DNA from: 62-47 sp051954235
GTDB taxonomy: Bacteria > Pseudomonadota > Alphaproteobacteria > Rhizobiales > Xanthobacteraceae
DNA: 64,000 nucleotides
Direction of reading: 5' to 3'
Assembly: GCA_051954235.1 (NCBI GenBank)
Contig: JBQCHY010000060.1
Location: 3,410-67,409, forward strand
The position numbers and the translations under genes were made by a program. Of this stretch, positions 39,104-48,687 are shown in pieces. Each line of letters starts with the position of its first letter. The first letter of the stretch is position 1. The notes under the pieces were generated by a model. It was not told where the DNA came from. It did no database searches and was given only the letters and a program-made list of their open reading frames with translations.

Positions 39104-39721
39104 ATGATCGGCAAACTCAAGGGCCTCATCGATTCCTATGGCGAGGATTATGTGATCCTCGACGTTCAAGGCGTCGGCTATCAGGTGCATTGCGCCTCGC
39201 GCACCTTGCAGGCGTTGCCGTCGCCCGGCGACGCCGCCGTGTTGTCGATCGAGACTTATGTGCGCGAAGACCAGATCAAGCTGTTCGGCTTCCGCAGCGA
39301 CATCGAGCGCGAATGGTTTCGGCTGTTGCAGACGGTGCAGGGCGTCGGCGCGAAGGTCGCACTCGCCGTACTCAGCACCTTGTCGCCGTCCGATCTCGCC
39401 AATGCGATTGCGCTGCGCGACAAGGCGGCGGTGGCGCGCACGCCCGGCGTCGGCGCCAAGGTCGCCGAGCGCATCGTCACTGAGTTGAAGGACAAGGCCC
39501 CGGCTTTTGCCGATGTCGATCCGGCGGTGGTGAAACTCTCCGGCGCCATCGACGACGCCCGCGCGCCGCGCGCGGTGGCGGATGCGATCTCGGCGCTGGT
39601 CAATCTCGGCTACGGCCAACCGCAAGCCGCCGCTGCTATCGCCGCCGCCTCCCGCGACGCCGGCGAGAAAGCCGAAACCGCGCAACTCATTCGGCTTGGG
39701 TTGAAGGAGTTGTCGCGGTGA
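39104..39721 (+). CDS. ruvA: Holliday junction branch migration protein RuvA
   Basis: 205 aa from the ATG at 39104 (MIGKLKGLIDSYGEDYVILD); a GTG 15 nt earlier would add five residues. Three RuvA domains: OB fold with VGYQVHCASRTL, two helix-hairpin-helix DNA-binding motifs (LQTVQGVGAKVALAVLS and RTPGVGAKVAERIVTEL, about 65-130) and the C-terminal RuvB-binding domain. Works with RuvB in branch migration. Confidence 0.96.
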   Translation: MIGKLKGLIDSYGEDYVILDVQGVGYQVHCASRTLQALPSPGDAAVLSIETYVREDQIKLFGFRSDIEREWFRLLQTVQGVGAKVALAVLSTLSPSDLANAIALRDKAAVARTPGVGAKVAERIVTELKDKAPAFADVDPAVVKLSGAIDDARAPRAVADAISALVNLGYGQPQAAAAIAAASRDAGEKAETAQLIRLGLKELSR

Positions 39722-39758
39722 CAAGTGAAATGGTTGCGCATCAACATACGACGCGTGC

Positions 39759-39862
39759 TCCCTCTCCCGCTTGCGGGGGAGGGCTGGGGAGGGGGCGAAG
39801 GTTGGCGCCGTGCGTTGTTTCGTTTCCCCTCCCTAACCCTCCCCCGCAAGCGGGAGAGGGAA
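39759..39862. repeat. Palindromic intergenic repeat, family E, copy 1
   Basis: CCCTCTCCCGCTTGCGGGGG AGGGCTGGGGAGGGGG on the left and CCCTCCCTAACCCTCCCCCG CAAGCGGGAGAGGG on the right, an inverted pair between ruvA and ruvB. Confidence 0.85.
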
Positions 39863-39887
39863 TAGCCTGCAACCGATGCGAGCCAAC

Positions 39888-40930
<1,043 letters not shown>

Positions 40931-40934
<4 letters not shown>

Positions 40935-41401
40935 CAGCGCCGGAACACGCGCCGCTCACCGGGCATCTCGACGGCGAAATCCGCGACGGCCGCCATCACA
41001 TGCAGGTGCGGGTCTATTACGAGGACACTGATTTTTCCGGCATCGTCTATCACGCCAATTACCTGCGCTTCATGGAGCGCGGGCGCACCAACTATCTGCG
41101 GCTGCTCGGCGCCGACCAGCGCGCGCTGTTCGCGGAAGCCGAGACCGAAGCCCCCGGCTTCGCCTTCGTGGTACGGGCGATGAAGCTTGAGTTCATTCGC
41201 CCGGCGCACATGGACGATCTGCTCGACGTCGTCACTCGGCCGCTGGAGGTGCGCGGCGCGTCGATCACGCTGCATCAGGAAATCAGGCGCGGCGCGATTC
41301 TGCTGCTGGAAGCCGATGTGAAAGTCGCCTTCGTCTCCGGCGGCCGCGCGCGACCGATTCCCAAGGCGTTGCGCGTGGCGATGAAAGCAGATCAGGCGTA
41401 G
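40931..41401 (+). CDS. ybgC: YbgC-like acyl-CoA thioesterase (tol-pal associated)
   Basis: 156 aa starting in an ATGA overlap with the ruvB stop. Hotdog fold with the 4-HBA-CoA-thioesterase motif VYYEDTDFSGIVYHANYLRF MERGRT (Asp about 33). YbgC proteins hydrolyse short-chain or acyl-carrier thioesters and normally precede tolQRAB-pal. Here the next genes are repeats and a broken GST, so the tol genes are not directly downstream in this window. Confidence 0.9.
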
Positions 41402-41407
41402 TTTGTC

Positions 41408-41487
41408 GTCATTGCGAGCGAAGCGAAGCAATCCAGTCTTTCTTTAGGAGTCTGGATTGCTTCGTCGCTTTGCTCCTCGCAATGACG
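41408..41487. repeat. Palindromic intergenic repeat, family B, copy 3
   Basis: GTCATTGCGAGCGAAGCGAA GCAATCCAG and CTGGATTGCTTCGTCGCTTT GCTCCTCGCAATGACG, 33 bp before a family A copy. Confidence 0.88.
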
Positions 41488-41520
41488 ACGACACGGATAC
41501 GGAAGCTCCTATCCGAGCCG

Positions 41521-41608
41521 TCATGGCCGGATTTATTCCGGCCATCCACGTCTTTGCGGAGATTCAACATGAAGAACGTGGATGGCCGGGACAAGCCCGG
41601 CCATGACG
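41521..41608. repeat. Palindromic intergenic repeat, family A, near-identical pair member
   Basis: TCATGGCCGGATTTATTCCG continuing through TCTTTGCGGAGATTCAACAT GAAGAACGTGG to CCATGACG. It differs from 58244-58331 at only two of 88 positions, including the normally variable centre. Confidence 0.92.
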
Positions 41609-41639
41609 CCATCATCTTTGTTGATTGCGGCGAAAGCCG

Positions 41640-42284
41640 TTACGCCGCCGCCTTGTGGCGAGCTTGTTCGGCCTTGTAGAGCGCGAACTCCTCGTTGATG
41701 GCTCTCGTCACGCTCGGCCGCGTGCGATGCCGTTCGTAGTAAGCCTTGATGTTCGGCCATTTGGCGAGATCGATCGGTGGCGTCGCCATCGTCCAGTTGA
41801 TGACGGTGACGAGATAAGCGTCGGCGACGCTGAAGTGATCGAGCAGCGTATCGCGGCCTTCGAGATAGGCGTTGAGGTAATCGAGCCGCGACAAGCCTTT
41901 CTCGACAGCATAAGCCTTCACCTCGCTTGATGCTTTCTTGTCGAGCAGCGGCACGAACAGTGCCTTGTGCAGCTCGGTGCCGATGAAGCACAGCCATTGT
42001 TGCAGGCGGGAGCGTTCGGCCGCGTTGCGCGCGGAAATACCGGCATCGGGCAGGTGGTCTGCGACGTATTGCAGGATCGCGGCGTTCTCCGTCAGGATCA
42101 CGCCGTCATCGGTGCGCAGCGTCGGCACCAGGCCGAGCGGATTGACTGTGAGGAAATCGGAATCGTCGTGCTAGACGCGTTTCGATTTGGGATCGACCTC
42201 GAGATAGCTGGCGTCGGTGCCGGCTTCGTAGAACGCGATGCGGGTCGCCATCGAGCAGGCAAGCGGCGAGAAATAGAGATCCAT
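41640..42284 (-). pseudogene. Glutathione S-transferase interrupted by an amber codon
   Basis: The full GST frame runs from the ATG at 42284 (MDLYFSPLACSMATRIAFYE, AAGGAG 8 nt upstream) but is interrupted at 42171-42173 by TAG, right after DPKSKRV. The rest (HDDSDFLTVNPLGLVPTLR then thioredoxin-fold end and all-alpha C-domain with NWTMATPPIDLAKWPN) is intact and in frame. Total about 214 codons, normal for a GST. Either a recent nonsense mutation or, much less likely, read-through; a 162-residue piece from 42128 could still be made. Confidence 0.8.
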
Positions 42285-42388
42285 CAGAATGGCTCCTTGA
42301 ACTCCGGATGGGGAATGGGGCAACCAACGCGCGTTGATTTTTATACCGTCTCGCATAATATGTCCGGGGTCAAGGATTAATTTGCGAA

Positions 42389-43051
42389 ATGGTACAAAAA
42401 AGAAAATCAGCCGTGCCGCCGCCATCGGCTGAAGCCGCGCCGGCAAAACGTCGCGGCCGTCCGCGCGCCTATGAGCCCGATGCGGCGCTGGCGAAAGCGC
42501 TCGATCTGTTTCGCAAGGACGGCTTCGCCGGCACCTCGCTGGACGATCTCAGCGCCGCCACCGGCATGAACCGGCCGAGCCTCTATGGCGCGTTCGGCGA
42601 CAAACGCGCGCTCTATATCAAAACCTATGAGCGCTATCGCGCCGACGCGCGTGCGGCGATGCAGGAGGCGTTCAAGGGCGACCTGCCGCTGCGCCAGCGG
42701 CTGCAACGCATCTACGCGATCGCGCTCGACATCTACCTGTCGGGAGAGGAGGGGCCGCGCGGCTGCTTCACGGTGATGACGGCAGCCTCTGAGGCGGTTG
42801 CCGATCCGGATATTCGCGCCATGGTGCTGAGCGGGTTCCACGAGCTCGACAAGGCGTTCGCGATCTGCTTCCGCCGGGCACAGGAGAAAGGCGAACTGCC
42901 GCCGTCCGCCGATTCCGATGTGCTGGCGCAGATGGCCTCGGCCACCATCCACACCATCGCCATCCGCGCCCGCGCCCGCACCCCGCGCAAGGATCTGGAA
43001 ACCATCGTGCGCGGCGCCATCGATCTGATGTGCGGGGCTGGGCAGGGGTAA
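42389..43051 (+). CDS. TetR family transcriptional regulator
   Basis: 220 aa. N-terminal basic tail (KRRGRPR) then HTH: ALAKALDLFRKDGFAGTSLD DLSAATGMNRPSLYGAFGDK (about 33-75). The C-terminal domain resembles the TetR_C_11-type ligand domain. Divergent from the broken GST gene, so it may have controlled it. Ligand unknown. Confidence 0.87.
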   Translation: MVQKRKSAVPPPSAEAAPAKRRGRPRAYEPDAALAKALDLFRKDGFAGTSLDDLSAATGMNRPSLYGAFGDKRALYIKTYERYRADARAAMQEAFKGDLPLRQRLQRIYAIALDIYLSGEEGPRGCFTVMTAASEAVADPDIRAMVLSGFHELDKAFAICFRRAQEKGELPPSADSDVLAQMASATIHTIAIRARARTPRKDLETIVRGAIDLMCGAGQG

Positions 43052-43103
43052 GGACACTTATTGAAAATGTTGTAAGTGCCGCCGCGTTTTGGCCTTGCCC
43101 TTG

Positions 43104-43237
43104 GTCGTCCCCGCGCAGGCGGGGACCCAGAACCCCTAGCCTATCCGATGATCCCAAGCGCGGGATGCTGAGCAATGCGCGCTTTCTTCGATTACGAGCG
43201 CTGCGGCGTCTGGGTCCCCGCCTTCGCGGGGACGACG
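43104..43237. repeat. Palindromic intergenic repeat, family C, copy 2
   Basis: GTCGTCCCCGCGCAGGCGGG GACCCAGAAC and GTCTGGGTCCCCGCCTTCGC GGGGACGACG, in the 304-bp gap between the TetR and VOC genes; nothing else supported there. Confidence 0.88.
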
Positions 43238-43355
43238 TGAGTGAAAAATCTTTCATCCGATGTCGGATCGCTCTTTGCCGGTGCGTCTTGGAGATGAAGC
43301 CGAACCGCGCGAAATACCCGCGCGGCGGCGAAGACACTCAACACGGAGTTCCGCA

Positions 43356-43841
43356 ATGGCCAAAATCCTGAACAAGATTTCGCCCTGCCTGTGGTTCGAC
43401 AGGGAAGCCGAACAGGCGATGAATTTTTACCTGTCGGTGTTCAAGAACGGCAAGGCGGGCGAAATCCTGCGTTACGGCGAAGGCGCACCGATGCCGGCGG
43501 GTACGGTGCTGACTGCGACGTTCGAGATCGAGGGTGTGAGTTTCATCGCGCTGAATGGCGGACCGCATTTCAAGTTCAACGAGGCGATTTCGCTCAGCAT
43601 CGACTGCCAGTCGCAGGACGAGGTCGATTATTACTGGGACGCGTTGACGGCCGACGGCGGCCAGCCGAGCCAGTGCGGCTGGCTCAAGGACAAGTTCGGC
43701 GTGTCGTGGCAGACGGCGCCGGCGCGGGTGATCGAACTGCTGCAAGACCCCGATCCCGCCCGCGCCCAGCGCGCGATGGCGTCGATGATGACGATGAGCA
43801 AGATAGACATCGCCACGGTGGAGGCGGCGGCGAACGGGTGA
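43356..43841 (+). CDS. VOC superfamily (PhnB/DUF1810-like glyoxalase) protein
   Basis: 161 aa from the ATG at 43356 (MAKILNKISPCLWFDREAEQ). PhnB-type vicinal-oxygen-chelate fold: ISPCLWFDREAEQAMNFYLS, a long beta run and C-terminal MASMMTMSKIDIATVEAA. Probably a metal-dependent dioxygenase/glyoxalase/isomerase of unknown substrate. Opens the VOC-DGPF-ECF42-VOC module. Confidence 0.85.
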   Translation: MAKILNKISPCLWFDREAEQAMNFYLSVFKNGKAGEILRYGEGAPMPAGTVLTATFEIEGVSFIALNGGPHFKFNEAISLSIDCQSQDEVDYYWDALTADGGQPSQCGWLKDKFGVSWQTAPARVIELLQDPDPARAQRAMASMMTMSKIDIATVEAAANG

Positions 43842-43866
43842 CGGTGTTTGTTCACGACGGGTCGTG

Positions 43867-43960
43867 ATCATCCGCGAAGGCGGATGATCCAGTAAACGCG
43901 AATGCCTGTTGTCGATCTCAGGCGCAGGGAATACTGGATGCCCGCCTGCGCGGGCATGAC
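43867..43960. repeat. Palindromic intergenic repeat, family D, copy 1
   Basis: TCATCCGCGAAGGCGGATGA TCCAG on the left, TACTGGATGCCCGCCTGCGC GGGCATGAC on the right. Related in layout to family C but with its own arm sequence; a second copy is at 59148-59251. Confidence 0.8.
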
Positions 43961-44078
43961 AACTCGGCCGGGAGAGCGCCGTGCCCGGAATGATGCAGCA
44001 AAATCGCGCAGCGCGGGTGACGGCTGCACCGCCGCTCGGCATACTCGCGCCTTTCGGTCACCATACGGGAACCTGTAC

Positions 44079-44450
44079 ATGCTCTACGCCATCCTCTGCT
44101 ATCACGACGAAGCCATGGTCGGGTCTTGGAGCAAGGACCACGACGACGCGGTGATGCAAAAGCTCGCGGTGGTGCAGGACAATCTGGTCAAGCAGGGCCG
44201 GCTCGGCCCGGTGGCGCGGCTGTTGCCGACCACGGCGGCGACGACGCTCCGCAAGGAAGGCGATCCGCCGCTGGTGCTGGATGGGCCGTTCGCCGAGACC
44301 AAGGAACAACTGCTCGGCTTCTACATCATCGAAGCCAAGGATCTCGACGACGCGCTGGAAGTGGCGCGCGATCTCGGCCGGGCCAATCCCGGCGGCTCCT
44401 ATGAAATCCGCCCCGTCGGCGTGTTCCGTCCCGGGAGCATCGCATCGTGA
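44079..44450 (+). CDS. YCII-type DGPF-domain protein (ECF42 partner)
   Basis: 123 aa from the ATG at 44079 (MLYAILCYHDEAM). YCII fold with the DGPF signature in PPLVLDGPFAETKEQLLGFY (about 67-86). DGPF proteins are genomically linked to ECF42 sigma factors and thought to be part of their output or control. Its stop overlaps the GTG of the sigma factor gene (GTGA, 44447-44450), so the two are coupled. Confidence 0.9.
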   Translation: MLYAILCYHDEAMVGSWSKDHDDAVMQKLAVVQDNLVKQGRLGPVARLLPTTAATTLRKEGDPPLVLDGPFAETKEQLLGFYIIEAKDLDDALEVARDLGRANPGGSYEIRPVGVFRPGSIAS

Positions 44451-45727
44451 GCAACATCGCGTCCGATCTCGCCTGGATCGATGCCGCGCTGATTTCGGCG
44501 CGGCCGCAGGCGGTCGGCGCGCTGCTGCGTTATTTCCGCGATCTCGATCTTGCCGAGGAGGCGTTTCAGAATGCCTGCCTGCGCGCGCTGAAAACCTGGC
44601 CGCAGAATGGCCCGCCGCGCGATGCCACCGCGTGGCTGATCATGGTCGGGCGCAATTCCGGCATCGACGACGCGCGTCGCCGCAACAAGCTCGCGGAATT
44701 GCCGCCGGAAGATGCCATTTCCGACACCGACGACGCCGAAGGCGAGATCGCCGAGCGGCTCGACGGCTCGCATTATCGCGACGACATTTTGCGGCTGCTG
44801 TTCATCTGTTGCCATCCGCAATTGCCGGCGACACAGCAGATCGCGCTGGCGCTGCGCATTGTTTCGGGCCTGACGGTGAAGCAGATTGCGCGCGCCTTTC
44901 TCGTGAGCGAAGCGGCAATGGAGCAGCGCATCACCCGCGCGAAAGCGGCGGTGGCGAAAGCGGAGGTGGCGTTCGAGACGCCGGGCGCGGTGGAGCGCAG
45001 CGAACGTCTCGCGGCGGTGGCGGCGATGCTCTATCTCGTGTTCAACGAAGGCTATTCGGCGAGCGGCGATTCCATCGCAGAGCGCGCGCCGCTGTGTGAT
45101 GAAGCGATCCGCCTCGCGCGGCTGCTGCTGCGGCTGTTTCCGAGCGAGCCGGAAATCATGGGGCTGTTGTCGCTGTTGCTGTTGCAGCATGCACGCGCGG
45201 GTGCGCGTTACGACGCGGACGGCGGCATCGTGCTGCTCGATGATCAGGATCGTTCCCGATGGAACAGGCCAATGATCGCGGAAGGCATGGCGCTGATCGA
45301 CAAGGCGATGCGGCATCGTCGTTCCGGACCGTATCAGGTGCAGGCTGCGATCGCGGCGCTGCATTCCGGCGCCGCGCATCCGGGCGAGACCGACTGGACC
45401 CAGATCGAACTGCTCTATCGCACCCTTGAGATGCAACAGCCGTCGCCGGTGGTAACGCTCAACCGTGCGGTGGCGGTGTCGAAGGTGCAGGGGCCGCAGG
45501 CTGCGCTCGACCTGATCGAGCCGCTGGCCAAGCGGCTCGCCGGTTACTTCAATTTTCACGGCGTGCGCGGCGCGCTGCTGCTGCAACTCGGCCGCGCGGC
45601 CGAGGCGCGCTGCGCCTTCGATCAGGCCATCGCGCTGGCCGGCACCACGGCGGAAGCCGCCCACATCCGGATGCACATCGATCGGTTGGTGGTGGAGAGC
45701 AGGGTGAGCGAACGTCAGGTCACTTAA
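44447..45727 (+). CDS. ECF42-group RNA polymerase sigma factor with C-terminal TPR extension
   Basis: 426 aa with a GTG start. Sigma-2 region about 1-90 (LRYFRDLDLAEEAFQNACLR), sigma-4 HTH about 120-170 (ALRIVSGLTVKQIARAFLVS EAAMEQRITRAKA), then a roughly 250-residue helical DUF6596/TPR-like extension. ECF42 sigma factors have this long C-terminus in place of an anti-sigma partner. Coupled to the DGPF gene. No anti-sigma gene is seen. Confidence 0.92.
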   Translation: MSNIASDLAWIDAALISARPQAVGALLRYFRDLDLAEEAFQNACLRALKTWPQNGPPRDATAWLIMVGRNSGIDDARRRNKLAELPPEDAISDTDDAEGEIAERLDGSHYRDDILRLLFICCHPQLPATQQIALALRIVSGLTVKQIARAFLVSEAAMEQRITRAKAAVAKAEVAFETPGAVERSERLAAVAAMLYLVFNEGYSASGDSIAERAPLCDEAIRLARLLLRLFPSEPEIMGLLSLLLLQHARAGARYDADGGIVLLDDQDRSRWNRPMIAEGMALIDKAMRHRRSGPYQVQAAIAALHSGAAHPGETDWTQIELLYRTLEMQQPSPVVTLNRAVAVSKVQGPQAALDLIEPLAKRLAGYFNFHGVRGALLLQLGRAAEARCAFDQAIALAGTTAEAAHIRMHIDRLVVESRVSERQVT

Positions 45728-45732
45728 TCTCG

Positions 45733-45818
45733 TCATGCCCGGCCTTGTGCCGGGCATCCACGTCTTTGTGTTTGTCCGGGGGAGGACGTGGATGGCCGGG
45801 ACAAGCCCGGCCATGACG
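45733..45818. repeat. Palindromic intergenic repeat, family A
   Basis: TCATGCCCGGCCTTGTGCCG GGCATCCACGTCTTTGTG and ACGTGGATGGCCGGGACAAG CCCGGCCATGACG, after the ECF42 stop. Confidence 0.88.
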
Positions 45819-45958
45819 TCGCCGAGAAAATTTTCGGATCGCTGTCGGCTTGCTGCCATCCCGTTCGTCCTTGGACCACAACGCCCGTCACAATGACGTC
45901 ACCGGGATAGCGTTGATGCGGTGGCGGCGATGGTCTTGCTCAACCCAGGAGAAGCCCC

Positions 45959-46381
45959 ATGATGCTCAACCCTTACCTGTTCTTCGACGGCAATTGCGAA
46001 GCGGCATTCAAGTTTTATGAAAAGACGCTCGACGGCAAGATCGAGGCGATCATGCACACCGAGCAAGCGCCGACCGACGCGCAATGCGCGATGGGCGACA
46101 GCATGAAGGGCAAGGTGATGCACGCCTTCATGCGGATCGGCGATTTCAGCCTGATGGCGAGCGACTCGCCGCGCGAGCATTTCCAGAAGCCGCAGGGCTC
46201 CGCGGTATGTCTGAACTATGACGACGCGGCGGAAGCCGAGCGCATCTTCAAGGCGCTGTCCGAAGGCGGCACCGTGCCGATGCCGGCCGGCCCGACTTTC
46301 TTCGCCCGCTTCTTCGGCATGTGCACCGACAAGTTCGGCACGCAATGGATGGTGAACTGCGCGCTGCCGATGGGTTCGTAG
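45959..46381 (+). CDS. VOC superfamily (PhnB-like) protein
   Basis: 140 aa (MMLNPYLFFDGNCEAAFKFY) with AGGAG upstream. Same PhnB subgroup as the 43356 gene (beta-alpha-beta-beta-beta units; PMPAGPTFFARFFGMCTDKF). Closes the VOC-DGPF-ECF42-VOC module. Substrate unknown. Confidence 0.87.
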   Translation: MMLNPYLFFDGNCEAAFKFYEKTLDGKIEAIMHTEQAPTDAQCAMGDSMKGKVMHAFMRIGDFSLMASDSPREHFQKPQGSAVCLNYDDAAEAERIFKALSEGGTVPMPAGPTFFARFFGMCTDKFGTQWMVNCALPMGS

Positions 46382-46435
46382 GATTTTCAGAGCCCAGCGT
46401 TAAAGCAGCCGCGCGAACCAGGTCACCGTACTCTC

Positions 46436-46498
46436 GACACGCGCCATAGCCGGGACATAGGCGCCGTTCTTCGAACGGCTATGCCCGGCCATGACGTC
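46436..46498. repeat. Partial family A repeat (long-subtype arm, inverted)
   Basis: Contains CCATAGCCGGGACATAGGCG then CGTTCTTCGAACGGCTATGC CCGGCCATGACGTC, the inner hairpin seen in the 4761 and 53581 copies, but only one arm. Confidence 0.7.
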
Positions 46499-46547
46499 AA
46501 TGTCGCGCAACTAGAGCAGGTTTCGTTCAGATGGAATCAACAACTCG

Positions 46548-46635
46548 TCATGGCCGGGCTTGTCCCGGCCATCCACGTCCTTCTGACTGAGTGGCCGTTA
46601 AGACGTGGATGCCCGGCACAAGGCCGGGCATGACG
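46548..46635. repeat. Palindromic intergenic repeat, family A
   Basis: TCATGGCCGGGCTTGTCCCG GCCATCCACGTCCTT and AAGACGTGGATGCCCGGCAC AAGGCCGGGCATGACG, between the VOC and SDR stops. Confidence 0.9.
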
Positions 46636-46668
46636 GACTGGGATGTTTCCGTCAAAACGTGAAACGTT

Positions 46669-47445
46669 CTATCCCAGCATCTGGGTGTCGCCGCAGATCG
46701 AGATCGCCTGCCCGGAAATGGTCTTGCCGCGCGGGCTGCACATGAACACGATCTGGTCGGCGAGTTGCTGCGGCGTCACGTAGTCCTTGATCGACGTATA
46801 GGAGAACGCGATTTTCTCCATTTCGGCGTAAGAGAGGCCGCGCTGCTGCGCCTTGGCTTCCAGCACGCGGCGCTGGCGATCGCCGGAGACGAGGCCGGGC
46901 AAAATCGCGTTGACACGGATGTTGTCCGATCCGAGTTCGATCGACAGCGACTTGGTGAAACCGATCACGCCCCATTTCGCCGCCGCATAGGGGCTGCGCA
47001 TCGCGAAGCCGAGCCGCCCGGCCGCCGACGAGATGTTGACGATGGAGGCGTTCTTGCTCTGCCGCAACAGCGGCACCGCGAGCCGCGCGCAGTTGAATTG
47101 CCCGGTGAGGCAGATGGCGAGGCAGCGGTCCCAGTCCTCCGGATGCATCTCGTCCACTTTCGCGGTGGGGCCGGCGATGCCGGCGTTGTTCACCAGCACG
47201 TCGAGGCCACCGAGCGTGCGCGTGGCATCCTCGAACAACGTCGCCACCGCCGCGCGGTCGGCAACGTCGCAATGACTGGTCGAGATCGTCGCATCGCTCT
47301 TGCGCAACGTACCGAGCCCAGCGTCGTCGACGTCGCAGACATGCACGCGCGCGCCTTCGCGGGCAAAGGCCTGCGCGATGGCAAGGCCGATGCCGTTGGC
47401 GCCGGCGGTGACGAGAACGCGCAAACCCTTGATGTCGAGATCCAT
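46669..47445 (-). CDS. SDR family oxidoreductase
   Basis: 258 aa. NAD(P) motif TAGANGIG (about 13-20), acidic VCDVDDAG after beta-2 (NAD preference), NNAG, catalytic YAAAK (about 157). C-terminus TISGQAISICGDTQM. It lies next to the GntR gene and, with the dehydrogenase and BKACE genes further right, may belong to one catabolic pathway (inference). Confidence 0.9.
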   Translation of the reverse strand: MDLDIKGLRVLVTAGANGIGLAIAQAFAREGARVHVCDVDDAGLGTLRKSDATISTSHCDVADRAAVATLFEDATRTLGGLDVLVNNAGIAGPTAKVDEMHPEDWDRCLAICLTGQFNCARLAVPLLRQSKNASIVNISSAAGRLGFAMRSPYAAAKWGVIGFTKSLSIELGSDNIRVNAILPGLVSGDRQRRVLEAKAQQRGLSYAEMEKIAFSYTSIKDYVTPQQLADQIVFMCSPRGKTISGQAISICGDTQMLG

Positions 47446-47521
47446 GGTGACTCCGAAATGTTTTTAACCCGGCAGATGTTGCGACGACGTCTTTGGTATC
47501 TGATTGAAACAAACTCTCGGC

Positions 47522-47641
47522 GTCGTCCCCGCGCAGGCGGGGACCCAGAACCCCTGACGTTTGTTCTTACAAAATAAACTCGCCTCGGTGATGGAGCCGA
47601 ACCGCTGCGGAGTCTGGATCCCCGCCTGCGCGGGGACGACG
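47522..47641. repeat. Palindromic intergenic repeat, family C, copy 3
   Basis: GTCGTCCCCGCGCAGGCGGG GACCCAG and TCTGGATCCCCGCCTGCGCG GGGACGACG, between the SDR start and the GntR stop. Confidence 0.88.
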
Positions 47642-47718
47642 CTTTCCGTGCTGCGAATCCGTCCGAGACAAAACTTCCGGCCAGTCTATCAGGATACTGG
47701 CTTCCAATTCACCTCGCT

Positions 47719-48411
47719 TTAATCCGGCAGGTTGCCGCGTGAGAGGATGAAGTCCGATGCGCCCTTGATGTCGGCGGCGATGCCGGCGCGGGCCTTCTCC
47801 GGATCGCGCTTGACGATGGCGTCGAGAATTTCGGCGTGGAAGCGCACGGCGCCGCCGGTGTAGATGCGTTCGGGATTTTCGCGCAGGTCGAGGTTGATGA
47901 CGGGGCCAACCTTGAGCCATAGCGCGCGAATGATGCCGACCAGCGTCGGCGATTTCGCCGCCTGATACACCGCGAAGTGAAACCGCTTGTTGACCTCGAC
48001 GGCGAGCGGCAGGTCCGGCGTGTCCGACAGGCTCTCGGCGCGCATCGCTTCTTCGGCCGCGGCGATCGCCGGCAGGTCGGCGTCGGTGCGATGCTCGGCG
48101 GCGAGCGCGGCGGCGTGGCCCTCGATGGCGATGCGGGTCGCGGTGATGTCGCGAAACTGCGCCGCCGACATCACCGGCACGCGAATGGCGCGGTTCGGCG
48201 CGACTTCCAGCGCCCTGTCGGCGACGAGACGCGACACCGCCGCGCGCACCGGCATGATCGAGACGCCTAGCACTTCCGCCGCGCCGCGCAGCGACAGCTT
48301 CTCGCCGGGCGCGAGACGACCTGAGATCAACAGGTCGGCGATCCGCGCATAGGCCCGCTCGCCCAACGTCAGCCGCTCCAGCGGCTCCTCCAGCACCAGC
48401 GCGGCGGGCAT
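47719..48411 (-). CDS. GntR family (FadR/FCD-type) transcriptional regulator
   Basis: 230 aa from the ATG at 48411 (MPAALVLEEPLERLTLGERA); the frame is open to 48594 but without domain sequence. N-terminal wHTH about 20-75 (LLISGRLAPGEKLSLRGAAE VLGVSIMPVRAAVSRLVADR), then an FCD ligand domain with KRFHFAVYQAA and FHAEILDAIV. Probably controls the divergent ABC transporter operon and the neighbouring SDR gene. Confidence 0.9.
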   Translation of the reverse strand: MPAALVLEEPLERLTLGERAYARIADLLISGRLAPGEKLSLRGAAEVLGVSIMPVRAAVSRLVADRALEVAPNRAIRVPVMSAAQFRDITATRIAIEGHAAALAAEHRTDADLPAIAAAEEAMRAESLSDTPDLPLAVEVNKRFHFAVYQAAKSPTLVGIIRALWLKVGPVINLDLRENPERIYTGGAVRFHAEILDAIVKRDPEKARAGIAADIKGASDFILSRGNLPD

Positions 48412-48687
48412 GTTCAAAGGGGTGTCTCCGATTAAAATCCTTCGCCGCACCCCGGCGGAAGATTTAAGTTTCTGTTTCGACGCGGTTTCTTCAAGCGAAC
48501 CGGCACCCGTTTCGCGTGAAAACGCTATGTGCCGCAAAGTGCGAGAACGGGACTCGACAAGCAAGGCAACTTTTGCCAGTCTAACCGTGATCACAGATCA
48601 CGGCAAGAAACACCTCATCCAAGAATGGTGCGCGCCGCGGGACGAGGACGCCGCCGATGCGCGGCCACCACAGGGAAGGGAACATTC

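Noticed and set aside
42128..42173. Stop-codon read-through or recoding in the GST gene
   Set aside because: Only a single TAG with no stem-loop or SECIS-like element; a simple nonsense mutation explains it.
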